The notes below the pieces were generated by a model that worked only from the letters and a program-made list of their open reading frames with translations, was not told the DNA's origin and did not search any database. Positions 28,570 through 40,428 of a stretch of 64,000 nt of DNA are shown piece by piece. The DNA lies in the NCBI GenBank assembly GCA_900467745.1, contig UBQW01000022.1, positions 222,139 through 286,138 on the forward strand, given 5' to 3'. This DNA comes from Hyphomicrobiales bacterium (GTDB lineage: Bacteria > Pseudomonadota > Alphaproteobacteria > Rhizobiales > Rhizobiaceae). How positions within the stretch are numbered: the first letter of the stretch is position 1; each line of letters opens with the position of its first letter. Position numbers and translations under genes: made by a program.

Positions 28570-28613
28570 GATGCGGTCCATTCTTCTGTATCAACCGATC
28601 ACTGCTCTATCCC

Positions 28614-29342
28614 TCATCCGCGCTCTGGTGAAGCAGTTTCGGTTGCAGGCAGGTCGGCCTCGCGCAGCCGGTAGCCGACGCCGGTTTCGGTGGTGATGTA
28701 TTGCGGCTGGTCGGGCGTCGCCTCGATCTTCTGCCGCAGCTGGCGCACATAGACGCGCAAATACTGCACATCCGCCGCCGGTCCCCAGATCTGCTTCAGC
28801 ATGAACTGATGGGTCAGCACCTTGCCGGAATATTGCGCCAGTACGCGCAGGATATCGTATTCCTTCGGCGACAGCTTGATCTCGCGCTCGTCGACCTTGA
28901 CGATCCGCTTGACGAGGTCAATCGACAGCCCGCCGGTGCGAAACACCGCCTTCTCGCCCTGCTGCTGCAGTCGGTGGCGCAGCGCCACGCGGATGCGGGC
29001 GCCGAGCTCGTTCATGCCGAAGGGTTTGGTCACATAATCGTCCGCCCCCGTCTCCAGCGCCTTGACGATCCCGCCTTCATCGGTGCGGCTGGAGAGGATC
29101 ACGACAGGCGTCGTCAGCCCCTGTTCCCGCCATTCGCCAAGCAGCGCGTGGCCCGGCGTATCGGGAAGGCCGAGGTCGAGCACGATGAGATCGGGGCCGA
29201 CCTCGCTTGCAAGCGCGCGCGCGGTCGCCGCATCCGGCGCCTCATGCACCTCGTATCCTTGCGCCGTCAGGCCGACGCGCAGCAGCTTGCGGATGGGGGG
29301 CTCGTCGTCGACGACGAGGATCTTCACGGGCGAACCGGTCAT
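28614..29342 (-). CDS. kdpE: KdpE response regulator
   Basis: A 242-aa OmpR/PhoB-family regulator. The receiver domain has the acidic pair DDEPP (12-16), the phosphorylated Asp in [10 protein letters not shown] (near D56) and the lysine in VTKPFGMNE. The C-terminal winged helix ends with [15 protein letters not shown] and TETGVGYRL, as in KdpE. With KdpD it senses potassium limitation and activates the kdp operon. The start overlaps the kdpD stop by four bases. It is the last gene of the leftward kdp unit. A KdpE-box-like sequence is seen upstream of the first kdp ORF. Confidence 0.95.
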   Translation of the reverse strand: MTGSPVKILVVDDEPPIRKLLRVGLTAQGYEVHEAPDAATARALASEVGPDLIVLDLGLPDTPGHALLGEWREQGLTTPVVILSSRTDEGGIVKALETGADDYVTKPFGMNELGARIRVALRHRLQQQGEKAVFRTGGLSIDLVKRIVKVDEREIKLSPKEYDILRVLAQYSGKVLTHQFMLKQIWGPAADVQYLRVYVRQLRQKIEATPDQPQYITTETGVGYRLREADLPATETASPERG

Positions 29343-32071
29343 TTCATATCTTCCAGCTTCGTGATGTCATTCGTGATCTCTTGGGGGCGAGGCAGCCTGA
29401 TGGTGAAGACCGCGCCCGATCGATCGGGCCGGTTTGCAGCAGAGATGGTGCCGCCCATCGCCTCGACGAAACCGCGGCAGATGGAAAGGCCAAGCCCGGT
29501 GCCGGCCCGCACCTGGTCGCCCTTGCGCACCCGGTAGAAGGTATCGAACACGCGGTCGAGATCATTATCAGGAATGCCCGGCCCGCTGTCGGCCACCTGA
29601 ACCATCACATCGCCGGTCACGATGCCATTGTTGGCCCATCCCTTGATCTCGACGGTCGAACCCTCGGGCGCGTATTTCGCGGCGTTGTCGATGAGATTGA
29701 ACAGCACCTGCTCGAAGAGAACGGGATCGACCCGCACAGTCGGCAGGTCTGCCGGAATGGTCACATGCACGCCGTGATGCGACAGAATCTTGGCCGCACG
29801 GCGCAGCGCGCTACCGACGATGTCGCCGACATCGTGCAGCGCCGAATTCGGCTCCATCGCCCCGGATTCGATCCGGGTCATGTCGAGCAGGTTGGCGATG
29901 AAGCGGTTCAGCCGCTCGGATTCGTCCACCACGGTCGACAGCAGGTCCTTGCGGTCCTCCTCGCTCATCGAGGCGAAATAGTCGCGCAGCGTGGTGGAGG
30001 CGCCGAGCACGGCGGCAAGCGGCGTCTTCAGGTCGTGCGAAATCGAGGTCAGCAGCGCCGAGCGCAGCCGGTCGGCCTCGGCGGCCAGCTTCGCCTGATC
30101 GACGTCGGCGACGAGCTGGATGCGCTCGATCGCAAGTGCCGCCTGATCGGCCAGCGCGTCGAGCAATCTCTGCTGCTCCGGCGTCAGAAGCGGCCCATCA
30201 CGACGGTCACTGTCGAGGCCGATCACGCCGACAGCGGCGCGTCCGGTGCGCAGCGGCACATAGAGCCGCTTGGCGCCGGGCAGCGTGTCGGCGCCGCGCC
30301 CGGCTGCGTGGTTGTGTTCCCAGGCCCAGCGCGCGGCCGCGATATCGGCATCGTCAAGCGTATCATCAGGCGGATAGCCGGCCCTGACCGCGATCGTCCC
30401 GTTCTCGGGCAAGAGCAGCACGACGCGCACGCGCAGCATCGAGGCCAGCTGGAAGGCGGTCGCCCAGAGCACGTCGTCAAGCGTGCCGGTGCCGGCCAGC
30501 TTCTTCGAGAAGAGATAGAGATCCTCGGTGGTGCGCGCCCGCTGCCGCGCCGCGGATGCTTGCCGCTGCACCGTCGCCGTCAGGTTGCTGGCGACGATCG
30601 CCACGCCGAGGAAGAAGAACAGCGCCAGCACGCTCTCAGGATCGCTGATCGTCAGCGTGTAGCGCGGCGGCAGGAAGAAGAAATTGAAGGCGAATGCGCC
30701 GAGCAGGCAGGAAAATAGCGCCGGCCTGAGCCCGTGCAGCACCGCCGAGGTCAGCACTGCCATCAGGAACACCAGCGCCAGATTGCGCACGTCGAGCACC
30801 TGGTCGAGCACGATGCCGGCGACAAGCGCGATCGCGACATAGACGACCGCCAGCAGATAGGCTCTAAGATCGAAGGTTGGTCGCGCCGCCGCCGCCTTGA
30901 CGCCGCGTTGCGCGCCACCCTTCTGCTCGTCGCCCGAAATGACGTGAACGCTGATATCACCCGCCTTGCGGATCAGAAGATCGGCGGCAGACGGTGAGAA
31001 CCACTCGCGCCATGTCGGCTGCTTCGGCGCGCCGATCACGATGTGGGTGACGTTGTTGGAGGCGGCGTAGCGGATCAGCTCTTCCGAGGTTTCGCGTCCG
31101 GGAACGGTGATCGCCTCGCCGCCGAGCTGTTCGGCCAGCCGCATATTGGCGGCCAGCGTGTCACGCTCGCCCTCGCTGAGGTTGATCGAGCGGTTGGTCT
31201 CGACATAGACGGCGGCCCAGGGCGCCCTCAGCCGCGAGGCCATGCGCGCTGCATAGCGCACCAGCGAAGCCGAGGCCGGATGGTGATCGACCGATACCAG
31301 CACGCGCTCGCTCGCGGCCCACGGGCCAGATATCGCATGCGCCTGCATGTGGTTCAAAAGCTGGTCGTCCACGCGCTGCGCCGTGCGCCGAAGCGCCAGC
31401 TCGCGCAGCGCCGTCAGGTTGCCCGGCGTGAAATAGTTGGTCAGCGCCCGCTCGGCGGTATTGGCCATGTAGACCTTGCCGTCATGAAGACGCTTGATCA
31501 GGTCGTCGGGCGTGAGATCGATGATCTCGACATCGTCGGCCATGTCGATCACCTTGTCCGGCACCGTCTCGCGCACCCTGATGCGGGTGATCTGCGAGAC
31601 GACGTCGTTCAGGCTCTCGACATGCTGGATATTGAGCGTCGAATAGACGTCGATGCCGCGATCGAGCAGCTCCTTCACGTCGAGATAGCGCTTCGGATGC
31701 CGGCTGCCCTCCGCATTAGAGTGGGCGAGTTCGTCGACCAGCACGAGGTCGGGCTTGCGGGCGATGATGGCGTCGATATCCATCTCCTCCAGCCGCCGGC
31801 CCCGGTAGTTGACCATCACGCGCGGCACGATCTCGAAGCCCGCAAGCATCGCCTGCGTCTCCTTGCGGCCATGCGTCTCGACGACACCAACCACCACATC
31901 GACGCCATCGGCGATCTTCGCGCGCCCGGAGGCCAGCATCTCATAAGTCTTCCCGACGCCGGGCGCTGCCCCCAGAAAGATCTTCAACCGCCCACGCGTC
32001 TCCGCCCGCGCTTTTTCAAGAAGCGCCTCGGGCGAGGGCCGTCCGGCCTGTTCGCGGTTGTCGTCTGGCAT
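29339..32071 (-). CDS. kdpD: KdpD potassium-sensing histidine kinase
   Basis: A 910-aa sensor kinase. Residues 20-230 are the cytoplasmic KdpD domain with Walker [13 protein letters not shown]; a Usp-like domain follows (about 245-370) with [11 protein letters not shown]. Four membrane helices lie near 400-500. A GAF domain precedes the kinase core, whose H-box is [14 protein letters not shown] and ATP lid contains [15 protein letters not shown] and GTGLGLSIC. Start: ATG at 32071 ([10 protein letters not shown]) is preferred, since the longer frame translates a palindromic repeat. It is separated from kdpC by about 180 bases that hold this repeat, so it may be less tightly coupled to kdpABC than in E. 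coli. It overlaps kdpE by four bases. Confidence 0.94.
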   Translation of the reverse strand: MPDDNREQAGRPSPEALLEKARAETRGRLKIFLGAAPGVGKTYEMLASGRAKIADGVDVVVGVVETHGRKETQAMLAGFEIVPRVMVNYRGRRLEEMDIDAIIARKPDLVLVDELAHSNAEGSRHPKRYLDVKELLDRGIDVYSTLNIQHVESLNDVVSQITRIRVRETVPDKVIDMADDVEIIDLTPDDLIKRLHDGKVYMANTAERALTNYFTPGNLTALRELALRRTAQRVDDQLLNHMQAHAISGPWAASERVLVSVDHHPASASLVRYAARMASRLRAPWAAVYVETNRSINLSEGERDTLAANMRLAEQLGGEAITVPGRETSEELIRYAASNNVTHIVIGAPKQPTWREWFSPSAADLLIRKAGDISVHVISGDEQKGGAQRGVKAAAARPTFDLRAYLLAVVYVAIALVAGIVLDQVLDVRNLALVFLMAVLTSAVLHGLRPALFSCLLGAFAFNFFFLPPRYTLTISDPESVLALFFFLGVAIVASNLTATVQRQASAARQRARTTEDLYLFSKKLAGTGTLDDVLWATAFQLASMLRVRVVLLLPENGTIAVRAGYPPDDTLDDADIAAARWAWEHNHAAGRGADTLPGAKRLYVPLRTGRAAVGVIGLDSDRRDGPLLTPEQQRLLDALADQAALAIERIQLVADVDQAKLAAEADRLRSALLTSISHDLKTPLAAVLGASTTLRDYFASMSEEDRKDLLSTVVDESERLNRFIANLLDMTRIESGAMEPNSALHDVGDIVGSALRRAAKILSHHGVHVTIPADLPTVRVDPVLFEQVLFNLIDNAAKYAPEGSTVEIKGWANNGIVTGDVMVQVADSGPGIPDNDLDRVFDTFYRVRKGDQVRAGTGLGLSICRGFVEAMGGTISAANRPDRSGAVFTIRLPRPQEITNDITKLEDMK

Positions 32072-32105
32072 GCGGTGTTGTTCTTTCCTGGCGGTCGGCG
32101 CAAGC

Positions 32106-32237
32106 GGCCCCCTCACCCGGCCTCCGCTACGCTCGGCCACCCTCTCCCCGAGGGGAGAGGAGGGGCAGCGACGTTGCGACGCGTTCCCTTCTCCCCCACG
32201 GGGAGAAGGTGGCCCGAAGGGTCGGATGAGGGGGCCA
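32106..32237. repeat. Palindromic intergenic repeat, type B, inside the kdp cluster
   Basis: A 132-base palindrome with ends GGCCCCCTCACCCGG and CGGATGAGGGGGCC, and inner arms CTCTCCCC / GGGGAGA. It is a member of the same family as 23192-23319 and occupies almost the whole gap between kdpC and kdpD. Confidence 0.8.
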
Positions 32238-32250
32238 CTCCCTAGACGTT

Positions 32251-32820
32251 TCACTCACTCATAGAAGCATCAAGCCTCTGGTTCAACTTGAGAACATTGA
32301 CCACAGGCTCCCCGAGAAAGCCAAGCTCCCGACCCTCGACAGCGCCATCCACCAGCGCCTTCACCTTGGCCTCGTCCAGACCGCGCGCCTTGGCCACACG
32401 CGGGACCTGGAAATAGGCGGCATCGGGCGAGATGTGCGGGTCGAGGCCGCTGCCCGACGCGGTGACGAGGTCGGCCGGTACGGGTGCGTTCGGGTTGGTG
32501 GCCTTGGCGGCCTCGTAGTCGGCCTTCACCCGGTCGATCAGCTTTTGGCTGGTGGGGCCGAGGTTGGAGCCGCTGGAGCTTGCCGCGTTGTAGCCGTCGC
32601 CGGCCGCCGACGGGCGACCGTGGAAATACTGCTCGCCGGTGAAGGCCTGGCCGATCAGCGATGAGCCGATCACCTTGCCGTCCTTCTCGATCAGGCTGCC
32701 ATTCGCCTGGGCGGGAAACAGCGCCTGCGCCGCGCCCGTCATGGCGAGCGGATAGACGAGGCCGGTGATGGCAGTGGTGGCGACGATCATGACGATCGCG
32801 GGACGAAGTTGCTTGAGCAT
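32251..32820 (-). CDS. kdpC: KdpC, K+-transporting ATPase subunit C
   Basis: A 189-aa single-pass membrane protein that stabilises the KdpFABC complex and helps ATP binding. The N-terminal helix lies at about 7-27 ([20 protein letters not shown]), followed by the periplasmic domain with conserved [25 protein letters not shown] and [14 protein letters not shown] motifs. It lies 12 bases after kdpB. Length is typical. Confidence 0.95.
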   Translation of the reverse strand: MLKQLRPAIVMIVATTAITGLVYPLAMTGAAQALFPAQANGSLIEKDGKVIGSSLIGQAFTGEQYFHGRPSAAGDGYNAASSSGSNLGPTSQKLIDRVKADYEAAKATNPNAPVPADLVTASGSGLDPHISPDAAYFQVPRVAKARGLDEAKVKALVDGAVEGRELGFLGEPVVNVLKLNQRLDASMSE

Positions 32821-32832
32821 GGGTTTAACTCC

Positions 32833-34920
<2,088 letters not shown>

Positions 34921-34975
34921 AAGAGAACTCCAGCGTTTGAGACAATTATTGAATGGGGGCGGGCGCCGCGCTCTT

Positions 34976-35057
34976 AACCCTCCCCCTTGTGGGGAGGGTG
35001 GCCGGCAGGCGGGAGGGGTTTTCCGCGAACGAAATTCCCCTCCCCAACCGCACCCTC
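34976..35057. repeat. GC-rich palindromic repeat between kdpA and kdpB
   Basis: Hairpins CCCTCCCCCTTGTGGGGAGGG and GGGAGGGGTTTT... / ATTCCCCTCCCC give a repeat of about 80 bases. It resembles types A and B in composition but is shorter. It splits the kdp operon upstream of kdpB. Confidence 0.6.
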
Positions 35058-35079
35058 TGTGAATCGATATCGGTTCCGA

Positions 35080-35253
35080 TCAGAAGCTCTGGCCGAAAAT
35101 CAGTTTGTAGAGAGCGGCCGCAACCAGCAGGGCGGCCAGCATCAGAAGCGCCACGTCGGAGCCCTTTATCGATCTGGCTCCAGTCTTGCCCGCCCGCCCC
35201 GGAAGACCGGAACGGGCAGGGAGCTTGTGGCGCCTGAAGTGGCGGATCAGCAT
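35080..35253 (-). CDS. Small single-pass membrane protein between kdpA and kdpB
   Basis: A 57-aa ORF that I read directly; no family was recognised. It has a strongly basic N-terminal half (RHFRRHKLPARSG, then GRAGKTGARSIKG) and one C-terminal membrane helix (VALLMLAALLVAAALYKLIF), ending GQSF. KdpA ends GQTF, and the DNA around the two stop codons is alike, so the tail may derive from a duplicated kdpA end. It begins 10 bases after the kdpA stop (ATG at 35253; an ATG at 35259 is also possible), with GAGG eight bases upstream. It lies within the kdp unit and is thus probably cotranscribed. It could be a regulator or a small subunit like KdpF. Confidence 0.55.
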   Translation of the reverse strand: MLIRHFRRHKLPARSGLPGRAGKTGARSIKGSDVALLMLAALLVAAALYKLIFGQSF

Positions 35254-35263
35254 GGTCATGTCC

Positions 35264-36967
35264 TCAGAACGTCTGGCCCGAGATCATCATCAGGTGCTCG
35301 ATGACGGGTCCGAGCGCCAGCGAAGGAAAGAAGGTCAAGCCGCCGACGATGACGATGGTGCCGGTCAGCAGGCCGACGAACAGCGGGCCATCCGTGGGGA
35401 AGGTGCCGTTGGAGGCCGGAACCGTCTTCTTGGCTGCCAGCGAGCCGGCGATAGCGAGAGCCGGGATGATGACCAGGAAACGTCCTGCCAGCATGGCGAT
35501 GCCGAGCGTCACGTTGTACCAGGGCGTATTCCCCGTCAGCCCGCCGAAGGCCGAGCCGTTGTTGGCGGCGGCGGACGAATAGGCGTAGAGGATTTCCGAG
35601 AAGCCGTGCGGTCCAGAAGTTCCGACCGAGGCGACGGCCGAAGGCAGTACGCTTGCAATCGCGGTGAACACCAGCATCGTCAGCGGCAGGCAGAGGATGG
35701 CAAGCACCGCCATCTTCATCTCCTTCGCCTCGATCTTCTTGCCGAGATATTCAGGCGTGCGCCCGACCATCAGCCCGGCCACGAAGATGGCGATGATGAC
35801 GAAGAGCAGGATGCCGTAGAAGCCCGCGCCGACACCGCCGACGATCACTTCGCCGAGCTGCATGTTGATGAGCGGAATCAGGCCGCCGAGCGCCGTGAAC
35901 GAGCCGTGCATGGCATTGACCGCGCCGCACGACGCCGCCGTGGTGATGACGGCGAAGAGCGAGGAGAGCGTGATGCCGAAGCGCACTTCCTTGCCTTCCA
36001 TATTGCCGCCTTCAAGGCCGAAGGCATGCATCAGCGGATTGCCGGCTGCTTCCGCCCAGTAAGTGACGCCGACGCCGATGAGGAAGAGCACGAACATGCT
36101 GGCGAGGATCGCCCAACCCTGCTTCTGGTTGCCGACCATGCGGCCGAAGACGTTGGTCATCGCGGCACCGATCGCGAAGATCGCCACCATCTGGATCAGG
36201 TTGGAAATCGCATCGGGGTTTTCGAACGGATGCGCGGAGTTGGCGTTGAAGAATCCGCCGCCGTTGGTGCCGAGCATCTTGATTGCCAGCTGCGAGGCAA
36301 CGGGGCCGACCGCGATCGTCTGCTTGGCGCCCTCAAGAGTGGTGGCCTCGACATAGGCGCCAAGCGTCTGCGGCACGCCGAGCGCGACGAAGACAAGCGT
36401 CATGACGATGCAGATCGGCAGGAGGATGTAGAAGGTGGCCCGCACCATATCGGCCCAGAAATTGCCGACGGCCTTGCCGGATGCGCGCGAAAACGCCCGG
36501 ATGAAGGCAAGCGCGATGGCAATGCCGGTGGCCGCCGAGACGAAGTTCTGCACGGTCAGCCCGGCCATCTGCGTCAGATAGGACATGGTGCTTTCGCCGC
36601 CGTAGTTCTGCCAGTTGGTGTTGCTGACGAAGCTGACGGCGGTGTTGAAGGAGAGCTCGGGCCCGACCGCGGCCATGCCGGCCGGGTTATAGGGCAGTAC
36701 CGCCTGGAGGCGCAGCAGCGCGTAGAGCACCAGCGCGCCCAGGAGATTGAAGGCGAGCATCGAAATCGCATAGGTCGTCCAGTGCTGTTCTTCGCGCTCG
36801 CTGGTGCCCGACAATGCGTAAAGTCCCCGTTCGATCGGAACGAGGACGGGTGAGAGAAGCGTGCGCTCGCCCGAAAAGACACGCGTCATGTAACCGCCGA
36901 GCGGTTTGACGAGCGCGAGAACGATCCCGCAGTAAAGCAGGATCTGAAGCCATCCGTTGAGGGTCAT
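35264..36967 (-). CDS. kdpA: KdpA, K+-channel-like subunit
   Basis: A 567-aa polytopic protein with about ten helices that forms the potassium-selective pore of KdpFABC. Pore-loop segments of the SKT type are visible: [38 protein letters not shown] and [25 protein letters not shown]. Length is normal. It starts at 36967, 35 bases after kdpF. A large reading frame on the opposite strand over this gene was rejected as a codon-bias artefact. Confidence 0.95.
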   Translation of the reverse strand: MTLNGWLQILLYCGIVLALVKPLGGYMTRVFSGERTLLSPVLVPIERGLYALSGTSEREEQHWTTYAISMLAFNLLGALVLYALLRLQAVLPYNPAGMAAVGPELSFNTAVSFVSNTNWQNYGGESTMSYLTQMAGLTVQNFVSAATGIAIALAFIRAFSRASGKAVGNFWADMVRATFYILLPICIVMTLVFVALGVPQTLGAYVEATTLEGAKQTIAVGPVASQLAIKMLGTNGGGFFNANSAHPFENPDAISNLIQMVAIFAIGAAMTNVFGRMVGNQKQGWAILASMFVLFLIGVGVTYWAEAAGNPLMHAFGLEGGNMEGKEVRFGITLSSLFAVITTAASCGAVNAMHGSFTALGGLIPLINMQLGEVIVGGVGAGFYGILLFVIIAIFVAGLMVGRTPEYLGKKIEAKEMKMAVLAILCLPLTMLVFTAIASVLPSAVASVGTSGPHGFSEILYAYSSAAANNGSAFGGLTGNTPWYNVTLGIAMLAGRFLVIIPALAIAGSLAAKKTVPASNGTFPTDGPLFVGLLTGTIVIVGGLTFFPSLALGPVIEHLMMISGQTF

Positions 36968-37002
36968 CTTGATTAACTTTCAATACCCGGCGCTATGAGA
37001 GA

Positions 37003-37092
37003 TCAGAATCGCTCAGGGCGGATGAGGGCATAGGTGAGGTAGACGGTGAGGAACACGGTCACGGCACCGCTGAGGACATAGTCGAATATCAC
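37003..37092 (-). CDS. kdpF: KdpF, small subunit of the K+ ATPase
   Basis: A 29-aa single-helix protein reading MIFDYVLSGAVTVFLTVYLT then YALIRPERF; the ending LIRPERF is diagnostic for KdpF. It begins with GTG at 37092, with GGGAG eight bases upstream, and ends 35 bases before kdpA. KdpF lies between KdpA and KdpB in the complex and stabilises it, acting like a lipid. It is short enough to escape normal gene finders. No unusual residue was seen. Confidence 0.9.
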   Translation of the reverse strand: MIFDYVLSGAVTVFLTVYLTYALIRPERF

Positions 37093-37105
37093 TGTGTTTC
37101 TCCCG

Positions 37106-37189
37106 CTAGAGGCTGTCGCAGACGTGTGCGTAGGCGGCGCAGAGCACGAAGAATAAGATCGTGATGCCGAGCAGAACGATGTCGATCAT
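37106..37189 (-). CDS. 27-aa membrane protein upstream of kdpF
   Basis: A 27-residue ORF: MIDIVLLGITILFFVLCAAY followed by AHVCDSL. It has one hydrophobic helix (3-20) and two cysteines (17 and 24). Start ATG at 37189 has AAGGAG with nine bases between, the strongest ribosome site in the kdp region. It stops 13 bases before kdpF, so it would be the first gene of the operon. Similar tiny ORFs of the form ...LFxLCxAYxxxCDxL occur before kdpF in other bacteria by my recollection. Its function is unknown; a KdpF-like stabiliser or small regulator of the transporter is plausible. Confidence 0.65.
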   Translation of the reverse strand: MIDIVLLGITILFFVLCAAYAHVCDSL

Positions 37190-37343
37190 CGACCATCACT
37201 CCTTGAATTGTTTCGAAATGGAGACGCGGCGCCGGCCGGTAAGCCGTGCGCTTGTCCCTGGTGTCTCGGGCAGGATCTTGCGATCGCCCGGCCATCAATA
37301 TGCGGCCGAAGCGCATTAAGGTTCGAGACGCGGGAAAAGCCGC

Positions 37344-37364
37344 CAATATAAAAATCTTATAAAT
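37344..37364 (-). promoter_or_regulatory. Possible KdpE-binding site upstream of kdp
   Basis: Read on the - strand: ATTTATAAGATTTTTATATTG. This resembles the E. coli KdpE operator (TTTATA followed by a T-rich tract and TTTACA). It is the most AT-rich part of the 322-base gap between the 27-aa ORF and the rightward gene at 37512, about 155 bases before the first kdp ORF. No other gene is recognised in that gap. Confidence 0.35.
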
Positions 37365-37511
37365 GCGCTGGTGGGTTCGGCGGTCGCGGCAGGCGGCAAA
37401 AGCCGGCATTCAGGCCAGTTTGGCGAAAGCTTCCCGGCCTAGGGTTTGCGGATAAAGAAGCAGACCTGCGTTCGGCTGAATGCCGTTTTGCAATGTACGA
37501 AGGCGACTTGA

Positions 37512-39032
37512 ATGCCCAAGACCGAGCCAAGCAATTCTTCGGCCGAGACCCTTGCCGAATTGGCATCGTTGAAGGCGCAAGTCGAAGAGTTGACGCAGCG
37601 CATCGATACGCAGGGCTCGGTCCAGTTCGAAATCGCCAAGCTGCTGCAGACATTCCATTCCCAGCTCACGGCCCTGCCGCAGCAGATGAACGAGATCGTC
37701 AAGACGGCGATCGAGCTGAACAATCACGACAAGGTGCCGCTTACCAAGGAAGTGCTGACCAAGTTCGACGCGCGGCTCGGCAGCCTCGGCGTCGGCATGC
37801 ACGTCTTGAAGCAGGTCAGCCATCTGACGCTGCGCCGCCTTGGCCCCGCGACGCCGAAAATCCGTTGCGTCTTCATCGTCCAGTCGATCCCGATGTGGGA
37901 TGCGCTGGCCGATGTCTACTGGGCGATGACCGAGGACGATCGCTACCACCCTATGGTCGTCTCGATCGACAACAGCCAGCTCGGCGTGGCGGAGTTTGCG
38001 GGTGAGGAGGAGGTCCACGCAGGGCTGACCGCGCTCGGCATTCCCCATATCCGCCTCGATATGCATTCCTTCGATGCGCTCGACATCCTGCGCAATCTGA
38101 TGCCCGACGTGGTGTTCCGCCAGCAGCAGTGGGATTCTCCGGTTCCGCATGGCCTCAGAACGATGGAGATCACCTTCGCGCGCATCTGCGTCGTGCCTTA
38201 TGGCATGGGCGTGCTTGCCAACCCGGATGCCAAAAGCGAAGACGACGAAGCCTATCGCGACAACTACGACCAGCAATATCATCGTCTCGCCTGGAAGGTT
38301 TTCTGCGAGACGGAGCTGACTCAGTCCTACTACCGCTCTTTCACGCATTCCGATCCCGACAAGTTCGTGCTGACGGGCTATCCCAAGCTCAACAAGCTGA
38401 TGGAGGCCAAGGGCAAAGGCGAATGGCCGATCGCCGAGCCGAACGGACGCACCTTCCGCATCGTCTGGGCGCCGCACCACTCGCTGGCCGTCAATGGCTT
38501 CGGCTTTGGCGTTTTCCATAAGATCTACAAGCAGATGCTGGATTGGGCCCGCTCAGCCAAGGATATCCAGTTCGTGCTGAAGCCGCATCCCGCACTTGCT
38601 TTCGGCGCCGAGCAGAGTGGCCTCTTCCGCGACAATTCCTATCAGCGCTATCTCGATGCCTGGTCGGCGCTGCCCAACTGCGCCATTCGCGAAGGCACCT
38701 ATGGTGAGCTGTTCGAGGCGTCCGATCTGATGATCACCGACGGCGTCTCCTTCCTCACCGAATATCATCTCTTCGAAAAGCCGCTGATCTTCATCGATTC
38801 CGGTGTCCACGCCGCCTTCAACGCGCTGGGCCGGCTTGCCGAACGCGCCGCCCACCGCGTCGAAACCTTCAATCAGCTGCGCCAGGTGGCGCTTGATTAC
38901 AAGGACGGCAAGGCCTGGCAGCTGGTGAAGGAGCGCGAGGAGCTTCTGAAGGTGCTGCTCCCGCGCACCGAGCCGGCCTCCAGCATCATTCTTGATTCCA
39001 TCGCAGCCGATATACAGACGTCGAGGTCCTGA
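37512..39032 (+). CDS. CDP-glycerol glycerophosphotransferase-like protein with coiled-coil N-terminus
   Basis: A 506-aa soluble protein. Residues 8-60 form a heptad-rich coiled coil (LASLKAQVEELTQRIDTQGS). Residues about 115-490 resemble GT-B-fold glycerophosphotransferases of the TagB/TagF type: VWAPHHSLAVNGFGFGVF, FVLKPHPALAFG, and EASDLMITDGVSFLTEYHLFEKPLIFID, where the HPAL and DGVSFLTEY patterns match the CDP-alcohol-binding site. The family moves a glycerol-phosphate or other alditol-phosphate from its CDP form to a polymer or glycan. It starts a rightward unit with HAD phosphatase, nucleotidyltransferase and methyltransferase genes, which supports a surface-polymer role. Acceptor and donor are not known. 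Confidence 0.72.
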   Translation: MPKTEPSNSSAETLAELASLKAQVEELTQRIDTQGSVQFEIAKLLQTFHSQLTALPQQMNEIVKTAIELNNHDKVPLTKEVLTKFDARLGSLGVGMHVLKQVSHLTLRRLGPATPKIRCVFIVQSIPMWDALADVYWAMTEDDRYHPMVVSIDNSQLGVAEFAGEEEVHAGLTALGIPHIRLDMHSFDALDILRNLMPDVVFRQQQWDSPVPHGLRTMEITFARICVVPYGMGVLANPDAKSEDDEAYRDNYDQQYHRLAWKVFCETELTQSYYRSFTHSDPDKFVLTGYPKLNKLMEAKGKGEWPIAEPNGRTFRIVWAPHHSLAVNGFGFGVFHKIYKQMLDWARSAKDIQFVLKPHPALAFGAEQSGLFRDNSYQRYLDAWSALPNCAIREGTYGELFEASDLMITDGVSFLTEYHLFEKPLIFIDSGVHAAFNALGRLAERAAHRVETFNQLRQVALDYKDGKAWQLVKEREELLKVLLPRTEPASSIILDSIAADIQTSRS

Positions 39033-39034
39033 GC

Positions 39035-39709
39035 ATGTACCGCGCGCAACAGCATGCGTTGACACCATCCGCCGCCAACGACACGGGCGCGCTTGCCGGC
39101 CACAAGCGTGGCACCGCCTTCGCCTTCGATCTCGATGGCACGATCACCCGCGCCGAACTCTTGCCGATGATCGCCTCCGAGCTTGGCCTCGAAGCCGAAA
39201 TGCGGCTCCTGACCGAGCTCACCATGTCGGGCATGATCCCCTTCGAGGATTCTTTCCGCTTGCGCTTCGCCATCCTGCGCAGCGCCGGCCTCGATCGCAT
39301 CCAGTCGATCGTCTCCGAGGTCGAGTTCGATCCCGATATCGAGCAGTTCATCCGCGCAAACCGCGATCGCTGCTTCGTCGTCACGGGCAATCTCGATCTC
39401 TGGATCGCGCCGCTGGTCGAGCGCCTCGGCTGCCGCTTCTACACCTCGACTGCCACAACCGACAAGAACGGCTGGATCACCGGCCTCGACACGGTCATGC
39501 GCAAGAACGTCGCCGGCCTTGAGCTGAAGGACGAGTTCGACCGCCTCGTCGCGATCGGCGACGGTTTCAACGACGTGCCGCTCTTCGACGTCGCCGATAT
39601 CGGTATTGCCTTCACCGGCCTGCATGGCGCGCCCGACGCGCTGGTCTCCGTGTCCAACTATGTCGCTCTCGATGGGAAGTCGCTATGCCGTCTGTTAAAC
39701 ACGCTGTAA
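39035..39709 (+). CDS. HAD-superfamily phosphatase (HAD-IB like)
   Basis: A 224-aa HAD hydrolase. Motif I is FDLDGTITRAE (about 31-41), motif II VVTGNLDLW (T near 118), motif III uses a Lys in MRKNVAGLELK, and motif IV is GDGFNDVPLFD (about 173-183). The fold and length match phosphoserine-phosphatase-like HAD-IB enzymes. The substrate is probably a small phosphomonoester, perhaps the precursor alcohol phosphate of the neighbouring pathway. It begins three bases after the GT-B gene and overlaps the next gene by 25 bases, so the three are tightly coupled. Confidence 0.75.
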   Translation: MYRAQQHALTPSAANDTGALAGHKRGTAFAFDLDGTITRAELLPMIASELGLEAEMRLLTELTMSGMIPFEDSFRLRFAILRSAGLDRIQSIVSEVEFDPDIEQFIRANRDRCFVVTGNLDLWIAPLVERLGCRFYTSTATTDKNGWITGLDTVMRKNVAGLELKDEFDRLVAIGDGFNDVPLFDVADIGIAFTGLHGAPDALVSVSNYVALDGKSLCRLLNTL

Positions 39710-40350
39710 TCGCGGCGGCCGGCCTCGGCTCGCGGCTGGGCCATGGCAAGCCGAAGTGCCTGGTCGAGATCGAAGGCGTCAAGATCATCAAGCATCTGTT
39801 GTCGCTGCTGAAGGATGTCGAGGACGTCCGCGTCATCGTCGGCTTCGAGGAAAAGGCCGTCATCGCGGCGATCCGCGCCATCCGCCCGGATGTGCTCGTC
39901 GTCCGCAATCCCGGCTTCCGCAGCACGACGACGCTGCACAGCTACGAGCTCGGCGGCCGCTATATCAAGGGCGATTGCCTGTTCATGGATGGCGACATGC
40001 TGGTCGAGCCGGAAAGCTTCGCAGCCTTCCTCGCCTCCTGCGAGCCCGGCGTGGCACAGCTCGGCATCACCAAGACCAAGACCCGCGACGCCGTGTTTCT
40101 GACGCGCGAGGACGGCCTTGCCGTAAGCTTCCGCCGCGACGACCCGACCGAATATGAATGGGCCAACATCGCCTGGCTGCCGGTCGATTACTTCGCCGAC
40201 ATCGGCAATACGGCAGTCTACGAACACCTCAGGCAGTTTTTGCCGATCCGCACCCACGAAGTGATCGCCTACGAGATCGACAGCGAGCAGGACCTGGCGC
40301 TGGCGCGGGACAATCTCCATTACTTCAATCTGCAGGCATTGGCCGGCTGA
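39685..40350 (+). CDS. NTP transferase, phosphocholine cytidylyltransferase (LicC)-like
   Basis: A 221-aa nucleotidyltransferase of the MobA-like/NTP_transf_3 type. The nucleotide loop AAGLGSRLGHGKPKCLVEI lies at 9-27, with the Mg-binding Asp in LFMDGDMLVEP (near 101). Length fits LicC-type enzymes, which form CDP-choline, or sugar-1-phosphate nucleotidyltransferases that lack a C-terminal beta-helix. In this setting it could make the CDP-activated donor for the glycerophosphotransferase-like protein. It overlaps the HAD gene by 25 bases. The exact substrate is not readable from sequence. Confidence 0.75.
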   Translation: MPSVKHAVIAAAGLGSRLGHGKPKCLVEIEGVKIIKHLLSLLKDVEDVRVIVGFEEKAVIAAIRAIRPDVLVVRNPGFRSTTTLHSYELGGRYIKGDCLFMDGDMLVEPESFAAFLASCEPGVAQLGITKTKTRDAVFLTREDGLAVSFRRDDPTEYEWANIAWLPVDYFADIGNTAVYEHLRQFLPIRTHEVIAYEIDSEQDLALARDNLHYFNLQALAG

Positions 40351-40404
40351 AGCATGTCGCGCAAGACTGCGCAGCGGCTTTGCGACACTGACACGCTTCA
40401 AGCG
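40349..40404. repeat. RIME-like intergenic repeat, short copy
   Basis: Starts at the stop codon of the nucleotidyltransferase gene: GAAGCATGTCGCGCAA, then GCGCAGCGGCTTTGCG and ACACGCTTCAAGCG. The head matches the longer copy at 21395-21500. It lies between two genes of the polymer cassette. Confidence 0.65.
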
Positions 40405-40428
40405 AACAGCCACGAAACGGAACCGAGC

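Noticed and set aside
32072..32254. A 61-residue N-terminal extension of KdpD
   Set aside because: The extra residues translate the type B palindromic repeat; homology begins at the internal ATG at 32071.
35186..36853. A 555-aa reading frame opposite kdpA
   Set aside because: Highly charged shadow with no domain; kdpA is unmistakable.
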